From assembly GCA_902567635.1 (NCBI GenBank), contig CACFNV010000006.1, forward strand, positions 1 through 49,142: a stretch of DNA of 49,142 nucleotides, given 5' to 3'. Positions 43,428 to 49,142 of the stretch are shown one piece after another. The notes under the pieces are model-generated. The model had not been told where the DNA came from and did not search any database. It worked only from the letters and a program-made list of their open reading frames with translations. How positions within the stretch are numbered: the first letter of the stretch is position 1; every line of letters begins with the position of its first letter. The stretch is from an uncultured Alphaproteobacteria bacterium. GTDB lineage: Bacteria > Pseudomonadota > Alphaproteobacteria > Rhodobacterales > Rhodobacteraceae. The translations under genes and the position numbers were made by a program.

Positions 43428-45044
43428 CTACATTCTCGCTATACCAAAATTATTAGGTCTTAACTCTCTTAATTGAGCCTCCAAACATGTAGCCAAACAG
43501 AAACCAAGCACTTTTCTTGTATCTCGAGGATCAATCATCCCATGATCAATTAATCTTCCTGAAGTAATAAAAGCATCTGACTGGTTATCGAAATGATGTT
43601 CAATACCCTTTACCTGTTTTGCAAACTGTTCCTCATCTAACTCCTTCCCTTTTCTCTTGGCCGAGTTTCTCATTACATGTTCCATTGTCTTTGCTGCTTG
43701 TTGTCCACCCATCACTCCAGTTTGGGCGTTTGGCCATGTTAAAAGAAAGTCAGGCTTATAAGAGAAACCACACATTCCATAATTTCCTGCCCCAAAACTT
43801 GCCCCTATGTAAAGTGCTATTTTTGGTACTTTCACATTCATCACGGCTTGGATCATTTTTGCACCATGCTTGATCATTCCCGCGTGTTCATATTGGCTTC
43901 CAACCATATAACCAGTGGTATTGTGTAAAAATATTAATGGCCTATTTACCTGATCACAAAGCTGAAAAAAATGAGCTGCTTTAGTTGCCCCGTTGGGATC
44001 TATTGGAGCATTATTACCAATTATGCCAACAGGAACACCAAAAATATTTGCCTGAACACAAACAGTGGAAACACCATAATCAGGTTTAAATTGGATAAAA
44101 TCCGAACCATCAACAAACCGACAGATAAGCTCTCGCACATCATATGGTTTTCTATAGTCAGTGGGTACTAATCCTAAAATCTCTTCTTGAGAATGCTTAG
44201 GAGGCAGAAAATTCTTCTTTTGGATTTTTCTAGCGTCTCGGTTCCAACCCAATGACAATACAACTTTTCTAGCTATTTCTATTGCATGCTTGTCATCTTC
44301 AGCCAAATATTCAACCAGTCCTGTCACCTTGGAATGTACTTCTGCTCCTCCTAATTCTTTATCGGAAGATTCCTCTCCTGTAGCGGCACGTAATAAGTTT
44401 GCACCTGCCAACGCTGCCATTCCATTTTCCTTAACCCCAATAACATAATCGCTCATGCCTGGCATATAAGCTCCTCCTGCAGTGGAAAGCCCGTGTAAAA
44501 CAGTAATGATAGGTAATCCCATTGCACTTAGTTCAGCCAACCCAGCGAAAGCTCCTCCACCTAGAGCCCATAATTCCACTTTATATTGCATTAAATTTGC
44601 ACCAGCGCTCTCAACCAAGTGAACTAGAGGAAGCTTATGTCTTTTTGCCATATCAAGAAGTAACAATCCTTTCTCAATAGTTTTGATTGTAGTCGCACCA
44701 GCATTTATTCCACTATCGTCGACATAAACTAAGCATTTAACTCCAGAGACATAGCCAATCCCTCCGATGAGACTTGATCCAGGTATACTTGTTTCAGGAT
44801 TTGGGTCATCCACACAATATCCAGCCATATTAAATAATTCTAAAAAAGGAAACCCGGGGTCAATTAATGCACCCAATCTTTCTCTTGGCGATAATTGGTT
44901 TCTTTCCTTAAAAACAGCTCTGCGTTGCTCTGATTTTTGTGCTGCTCTATCCAGTAGCATCTCCATTTTTCCTAATAGAGCCTTATTTTCTTCTGTATTT
45001 ATTCTAAACGAGTCAGTATGCGTATTTAGCTTGCTTTCAAACAC
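43428..45044 (-). CDS. Acyl-CoA carboxylase beta subunit (geranyl-/methylcrotonyl-CoA type)
   Basis: This carboxyltransferase of 538 aa transfers CO2 from biotin to an acyl-CoA. Family segments are QLSPRERLGALIDPGFPFLE, LVESAGANLMQ, HGLSTAGGAYMPGMSDYV, LRAATGEESSDKELGGAEVH, the second-domain GIIGNNAPIDPNGATKAAHF and GASFGAGNYGMCG. The HG-STAGGAY-PG-SDYV block looks closer to the geranyl-CoA (AtuC) type than to standard LiuB as I recall them, but an alignment is needed. The start is GTG 45044. It is followed 2 bp later by the hydratase gene. Confidence 0.88.
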   Translation of the reverse strand: MFESKLNTHTDSFRINTEENKALLGKMEMLLDRAAQKSEQRRAVFKERNQLSPRERLGALIDPGFPFLELFNMAGYCVDDPNPETSIPGSSLIGGIGYVSGVKCLVYVDDSGINAGATTIKTIEKGLLLLDMAKRHKLPLVHLVESAGANLMQYKVELWALGGGAFAGLAELSAMGLPIITVLHGLSTAGGAYMPGMSDYVIGVKENGMAALAGANLLRAATGEESSDKELGGAEVHSKVTGLVEYLAEDDKHAIEIARKVVLSLGWNRDARKIQKKNFLPPKHSQEEILGLVPTDYRKPYDVRELICRFVDGSDFIQFKPDYGVSTVCVQANIFGVPVGIIGNNAPIDPNGATKAAHFFQLCDQVNRPLIFLHNTTGYMVGSQYEHAGMIKHGAKMIQAVMNVKVPKIALYIGASFGAGNYGMCGFSYKPDFLLTWPNAQTGVMGGQQAAKTMEHVMRNSAKRKGKELDEEQFAKQVKGIEHHFDNQSDAFITSGRLIDHGMIDPRDTRKVLGFCLATCLEAQLRELRPNNFGIARM

Positions 45045-45145
45045 TTATCTACCTATTGAATTTCAAACGTTTTCATAATCTTACTATTTAATGATAACGC
45101 TATTTTAGTTCATAATGCTATAGATTTAATATTATTTCTGAACTG

Positions 45146-46801
45146 TTATTCCATGGGCAACAAAGTACCACTTTCAAATTGTTCCCTGAGAGAGAACTTT
45201 TTTATTTTTCCTGATCCTGTCAGAGGCCATGTCTCGATTTCAACCCAAAAAGCAGGTGTTTTTTGAGGCGAGATTTTTTGCCTTATGAACTCTTTTAGCT
45301 CAGCTGACTTGAGCTCCTGTTCATCTTCAAATTTTATAAAACACCCTACTATCTCTCCATATTTTTTGTCCGGAATACCCACAATTGCAACCTCTGAAAT
45401 AGCCTCATGCTCTAAAAGGATATTTTCAATTTCTTTTGGGTAAATATTTTCACCCCCACGAATGATCATTTCTTTAACTCTGCCTGAAATTCTTACATAA
45501 CCTTGATAGTCCATAACACCCAAGTCTCCTGTATGAAGCCAATTATCAGAATCGATAGTCTCTTTTGAGGCTTCAGGGTTTTGATGATATTCAAGCATTG
45601 TATTGTAACCTCGACTACAAATCTCGCCTATCTCCCCAACTTTCAGAGTTTTATTTGTTTTAGGGTTTCTTATTGATACCTCAATATTGGGCAAAGGTTG
45701 ACCAATCGAGTTAGTAAGATTATCTAAGCTGTCATCTGCCCATGCAAGTGTAATTACTGGGCTGCTTTCTGTTTGGCCGTAAACAATTTGTATCCATACG
45801 CCAAATAGGTCATGAAGTTCTTTTACCAAAGAAGGTGGAACACTGGTTCCTCCAGAAGTCATGCCCTTTATTTTTGAAACGCCGTAACTTCCTGATTTCC
45901 AAGCATCCAATATCTCAACAAACATAGTGGGCACAGCAGTTAGAAAGTTTATTTTCTCTCTCTCTACAACTGCACACCAATTCTTTGCATCAAATCTTTC
46001 CATGATAAAGTGAGTCGCACGCATGGCAAGGCATCCTAATGTAGCCATCCCTGCCCCAGAAGTATGAAACATAGGCATACAGTTAAGCCAGTGGTCACCT
46101 TTTTCCATTCCCATTCTTATTTGAAAGCTTTTCGCATTATTTAAAAGACCCATATGATGTAATTTTGCTCCCTTCGGAAAACCTGTCGTTCCAGAAGTAA
46201 ACTGAATTTGAACAGGGTCTCTAGGATAAATGTCCGGTAGTGAATTTATCTGCGAAAATTCAAACTCAGATTTTTTTTCGTACAAATCATCCCAGTCTTG
46301 AATATCTTTCATACCTTTAACAAAAGACAGTTTACTTGTTACCTCTTCTGCAATTTTCCACATTGGGTTTCCCCGAAAACTTTGAGCTACATATAATTCC
46401 TCACTTTGTGATTTTTCAAGTACATATTTTAATTCATCCGATTGAAAAGATGGATTGACTGTCACTAGAACTAAACCCGCTAATGCTGCAGCAAATTCTA
46501 CTATCACCCACTCAGGGTAATTTGGGGCCCAAACGGCTATGCGCGTTCCCTTTTTATGCTTAACTGCCAATACTCTAGCCAATGAAACACAATCGTCATA
46601 TAACTGAGAATAAGTCCAAGTCCTGCCTACAGATCCATCATCCTTTATTTGAACCAAGGCAAGTAATTGCGGTGAGTCACTGGCCGCTCTTCGAAGCTCT
46701 TCTCCTATCGTAATCTCTTCGACAATTTCAGTCTTAATGGGAGGCGTATATGCTTCTTTTAAATTAAAATTAAATTCGTTAGATTTTTTATTTTTTTCCA
46801 T
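45146..46801 (-). CDS. AMP-forming acyl-CoA synthetase
   Basis: This ANL-superfamily ligase of 551 aa activates a carboxylic acid to its CoA thioester. It has the P-loop-like FTSGTTGFPKGAKLHHMGLL, a C-terminal core GDLGVMDYQGYVRISGRVKE and RGGENIYPKEIENIL. The catalytic lysine region PLTGSGKIKKFSLRE lies near the end. It lies 12 bp downstream of the AtuA-like gene and about 100 bp before the carboxylase beta gene, so it probably supplies the substrate of the pathway (an AtuH-like role). Chain length cannot be told from sequence by eye. Confidence 0.9.
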   Translation of the reverse strand: MEKNKKSNEFNFNLKEAYTPPIKTEIVEEITIGEELRRAASDSPQLLALVQIKDDGSVGRTWTYSQLYDDCVSLARVLAVKHKKGTRIAVWAPNYPEWVIVEFAAALAGLVLVTVNPSFQSDELKYVLEKSQSEELYVAQSFRGNPMWKIAEEVTSKLSFVKGMKDIQDWDDLYEKKSEFEFSQINSLPDIYPRDPVQIQFTSGTTGFPKGAKLHHMGLLNNAKSFQIRMGMEKGDHWLNCMPMFHTSGAGMATLGCLAMRATHFIMERFDAKNWCAVVEREKINFLTAVPTMFVEILDAWKSGSYGVSKIKGMTSGGTSVPPSLVKELHDLFGVWIQIVYGQTESSPVITLAWADDSLDNLTNSIGQPLPNIEVSIRNPKTNKTLKVGEIGEICSRGYNTMLEYHQNPEASKETIDSDNWLHTGDLGVMDYQGYVRISGRVKEMIIRGGENIYPKEIENILLEHEAISEVAIVGIPDKKYGEIVGCFIKFEDEQELKSAELKEFIRQKISPQKTPAFWVEIETWPLTGSGKIKKFSLREQFESGTLLPME

Positions 46802-46813
46802 AATATCTCAACA

Positions 46814-48625
46814 TTATTTTATTAAACTTCTAGGTATAAATAGTTTGCATGACAATAAGATCTGGGCATAACCTTTTCCTTGGGGATCATTTCTAAGGCT
46901 ACTTGTTCCACCCCCTCCTAAGACATCATGCATTAGAAAATTTATGGCTGAAATACCTGGTAAATAAAAACGATCTACTTTGTCATGTTCCAAAAAGTGG
47001 GCGAATAATTCAGCGATTTTTTTCTCGGTGAATGTATTCCAAATAAAAGGAAGAAAATCTTTTTTTCTTGCGATTATCCCTATATTTGCTTTATTGCCCT
47101 TATCTCCACTCCTTCCCCAGGCAACATCTTCAAGTAAAACCTCTTTCATTTCTGAGGAGTAATTTTCTGGTAATTTATTTGGATATTCATTAGCCTTAGC
47201 AGAAAAATCATTCTTTGAGCTCTGAAGAGAAGTATTAATCAAATCTATATTTTCTTTCTCTTTTTCATCTATTTGTAGCGTGAAGCTAAGATCTGTTTTT
47301 TTTTGTAAAAAAGAGTACAAGGATAATATGGGCGATGGTTTAGGTCTTGCGCCAGCAAACCCACTCAACCCAGGGGGAGCAGAAAGACCCAACCCGGTTG
47401 CATCTTTCAATAAAATAGCTACTCCTTTCGGATCATCATGTTTAACAGCGATCTTAGCGAATACCTCATTTGCTTTATTGTAATTATCTTTTTGACCAAA
47501 TTGACTTCCTGACCCAATAATCTCAACACTTGTCTCCTTAAAAGGTTCTAAGTTTCTCTTTTTTAAAGTTGCGCTAGCTCGAGAAATGGCCGCTTTGGCG
47601 AATGCCTCTGCTTTTTCTGTGGCATCTGATCCATAAAAGCCAAATAGATGCCCTCCTCTAAAACCAGCGCTGTATGTCATACACACTTTGTACTTATCAC
47701 TTGGGGCCGATCCTTTGGCTCCTCGCACAAGTACTTTATCTGATCCAAGGTCCTCCATTTCAACTTGAGAAAAATCACAATTTACATCAGGAAGCAAGTA
47801 CTGGGATGGATCTCCAATTTCGTATAACATTTGCTCTGAAACGGTTCCAAAATTTACAATTCCACCTGTGTTTTTCACTTTTTTTATTATGGCTTCACCA
47901 TTTTTACTTATCTCAGCAATTGGATATCCAATTTGATCAAATGTTCCCTTTATTTCTTGCCAATCAGTAAAGTTACCACCCGTGACCTGAGTTCCACATT
48001 CTAAGAGGTGACCAATTAGACTACCTGAAGATAAGAGATCAAATTCACTTGGTTTCCAATTAAAATGGTACATGCAAGCAGCTAAAGTAACTGCACTGTC
48101 AACGCATCTTCCTGTAATAACAATATCAGCCCCCTTCTTAAGAGCATGGAGAATTGGTTGCGCACCAAAATATGCATTTACACTTCCAATCTTTTCCAAT
48201 GGAGGAAATTGCATCCCAGAAAACATTTCCCTTGGATTGCTATCAGAAATAGATTGTAAACTTTCTTCAAGATTATCACCCTCAATTACAGCAACAGACA
48301 AAGATAAACCCTGCTCGCTGATTAGATTTCTCAAAACCTCACCGCACGCACTAGGATTCATTCCTCCTGCATTGGAAATTATCTTTGTTTTGGTTTCGGA
48401 AATTCTTTTTAAGTTTGGCTTCATGGCTTCTGAAATAAAGTCGGTGGCGTAGCCCTGATTTGCATCTTTAGACTTTACACGAGCCATTATCGCCATTGTT
48501 ATTTCAGCCAGATAATCATAGACGACAAAATCAAGATCCTCGTGAGTTAATAATTGCTCAGTTGCTAAAGATGCATCCCCCCAATAACCAGATGCCCCTC
48601 CAATTCTCAACGTATCATTGCTCAC
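46814..48625 (-). CDS. atuA: AtuA-family (DUF1446) acyclic terpene utilization protein
   Basis: This protein of about 603 aa matches AtuA: N-terminal TLRIGGASGYWGDASLA, VVYDYLAEITMAIMAR, ISNAGGMNPSACGEVL and DIVITGRCVDSAVTLAACMY. It ends in the AtuA C-terminal domain (LLEDVAWGRSGDKGNKANIG, FLMHDVLGGGGTSSLR). AtuA is needed for citronellol/geraniol growth in Pseudomonas, but its reaction is unknown. GAGGG five bases upstream favours GTG 48625; an in-frame ATG at 48637 would include the ribosome binding site in the coding sequence. It heads the minus-strand operon. Confidence 0.9.
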   Translation of the reverse strand: MSNDTLRIGGASGYWGDASLATEQLLTHEDLDFVVYDYLAEITMAIMARVKSKDANQGYATDFISEAMKPNLKRISETKTKIISNAGGMNPSACGEVLRNLISEQGLSLSVAVIEGDNLEESLQSISDSNPREMFSGMQFPPLEKIGSVNAYFGAQPILHALKKGADIVITGRCVDSAVTLAACMYHFNWKPSEFDLLSSGSLIGHLLECGTQVTGGNFTDWQEIKGTFDQIGYPIAEISKNGEAIIKKVKNTGGIVNFGTVSEQMLYEIGDPSQYLLPDVNCDFSQVEMEDLGSDKVLVRGAKGSAPSDKYKVCMTYSAGFRGGHLFGFYGSDATEKAEAFAKAAISRASATLKKRNLEPFKETSVEIIGSGSQFGQKDNYNKANEVFAKIAVKHDDPKGVAILLKDATGLGLSAPPGLSGFAGARPKPSPILSLYSFLQKKTDLSFTLQIDEKEKENIDLINTSLQSSKNDFSAKANEYPNKLPENYSSEMKEVLLEDVAWGRSGDKGNKANIGIIARKKDFLPFIWNTFTEKKIAELFAHFLEHDKVDRFYLPGISAINFLMHDVLGGGGTSSLRNDPQGKGYAQILLSCKLFIPRSLIK

Positions 48626-48728
48626 TTTTTCCCTCATCGTTTAAACCAGACAGACTTTCACTATACAAAAATATATGATATTTATAAAAGTTCTTTTTTT
48701 GATCTCTTATAAACTTAAAGGTATGAAT

Positions 48729-49142
48729 ATGAAAAATCCCTTCGATACTCCAGAGAGAATTGCTTTTAGAGAGCAATTGAAAAATTTTGTAGATAAAGAA
48801 ATTAAGCCATTTGTTAATGAATGGGATGAGGCAGGAGAAATACCTTGGGAACTTCACCAAAAAGCAGGACAACTTGGTATTTGGGGATTTGGCATTGACG
48901 AAAAATATGGTGGATTAGGAGAAGATGATAATTTCCTAAGAGCTATTTATAATGAGGAGTTTGCTAAGTGTGGAGCTGGGGGTGTAGGAGCAGCCATGGG
49001 AGGAAGAATGATTTCCCTTGAGCCTATTCAGAGGCTCTGCTCAAAAGAGATCAAAGAAAGAACCCTCAACGACATTGTTTCTGGAAAAAAGGGATCTAGC
49101 CTAGGCATAACTGAACCAGGTGGAGGATCCGACGTTGCAAAT
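48729..49142 (+). CDS. Acyl-CoA dehydrogenase (AtuD-like), 3'-truncated by the window
   Basis: This is the N-terminal 138 residues of an acyl-CoA dehydrogenase. MKNPFDTPERIAFREQLKNF and WDEAGEIPWELHQKAGQLG are followed by GFGIDEKYGGLGED and the FAD/substrate segment SLGITEPGGGSDVAN at the window edge. AAAGG seven bases upstream selects ATG 48729 over ATG 48723. It diverges from atuA, with about 100 bp between starts. By position it should introduce the double bond before carboxylation, as citronellyl-CoA dehydrogenases AtuD/AtuF-type partners do. The catalytic Glu region is outside the window. Confidence 0.88.
   Translation, partial: MKNPFDTPERIAFREQLKNFVDKEIKPFVNEWDEAGEIPWELHQKAGQLGIWGFGIDEKYGGLGEDDNFLRAIYNEEFAKCGAGGVGAAMGGRMISLEPIQRLCSKEIKERTLNDIVSGKKGSSLGITEPGGGSDVAN

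Noticed and set aside
1-49142. Mobile elements, CRISPR arrays, tRNA genes and defence systems
   Set aside because: No transposase or integrase motif, no regularly spaced repeats and no tRNA-like cloverleaf were seen. The gene content is metabolic throughout.

Overview
The window is a compact, AT-rich stretch of bacterial chromosome. It is about 97% coding, with many 1-25 bp overlaps and frequent TTG/GTG starts. The gene content points to a marine-type alphaproteobacterium with a low-GC genome. The evidence is the ubiA/OmpA-like pair, the SDR-uvrC-pgsA-moaD-moaE order, the oxygen-dependent (CobG/CobF/CobN) cobalamin route and a standalone DUF1636 gene. The exact clade cannot be fixed from the sequence alone. 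I saw no rRNA, tRNA, CRISPR array, insertion sequence or phage gene.

Layout. 1-3.4 kb: the 3'-truncated rsmE (minus) diverges from ubiA, an OmpA-like membrane protein and a small membrane/coiled-coil protein. 3.4-8.2 kb (minus): an S49 peptidase, an SDR reductase, uvrC, pgsA, moaD and moaE form one tightly packed unit. 8.3-11.1 kb (plus): a Tas-like aldo/keto reductase, then an ABC-2 exporter pair whose permease carries two single-base frameshifts in T runs. 11.1-15.7 kb: a glutaryl-CoA-dehydrogenase-like gene (minus) diverges from an omega-aminotransferase, SelO and cytochrome b561.

15.7-35.5 kb is a nearly complete aerobic cobalamin region. The lower-pathway genes cobT (minus), cobD-cobC (plus) and cobO-cobQ (minus) come first. 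A cobalamin riboswitch at about 20938-21105 then precedes a long plus-strand operon: DUF1636 protein, cobW, cobN, cobG, cobH, cobI, cobJ, cobL, cobE, cobM, cobB, cobA, cobF and cobP. cobK sits inside this operon on the opposite strand; its start codon overlaps that of cobL and its 3' end overlaps cobJ. Together these cover uroporphyrinogen III to adenosylcobinamide-GDP and alpha-ribazole phosphate. The cobaltochelatase subunits CobS and CobT (the chelatase protein), the cobalamin synthase CobV and BluB are not in the window.

35.5-38.7 kb holds a YHYH-domain exported protein, a thioredoxin-like protein, ribulose-phosphate 3-epimerase (all minus) and a quinone oxidoreductase (plus). 38.7-49.1 kb is an acyl-CoA catabolic cluster resembling the acyclic-terpene (Atu) and leucine (Liu) pathways. 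Its minus-strand genes are AtuA-like, acyl-CoA synthetase, carboxylase beta, enoyl-CoA hydratase, biotin carboxylase/BCCP, a nitronate-monooxygenase-like flavoprotein and a DinB/MDMPI-like metal protein. A divergent acyl-CoA dehydrogenase is cut by the window end. The likely job is activation, dehydrogenation, gamma-carboxylation and hydration of a methyl-branched, possibly isoprenoid, acyl-CoA. The substrate is not determined.
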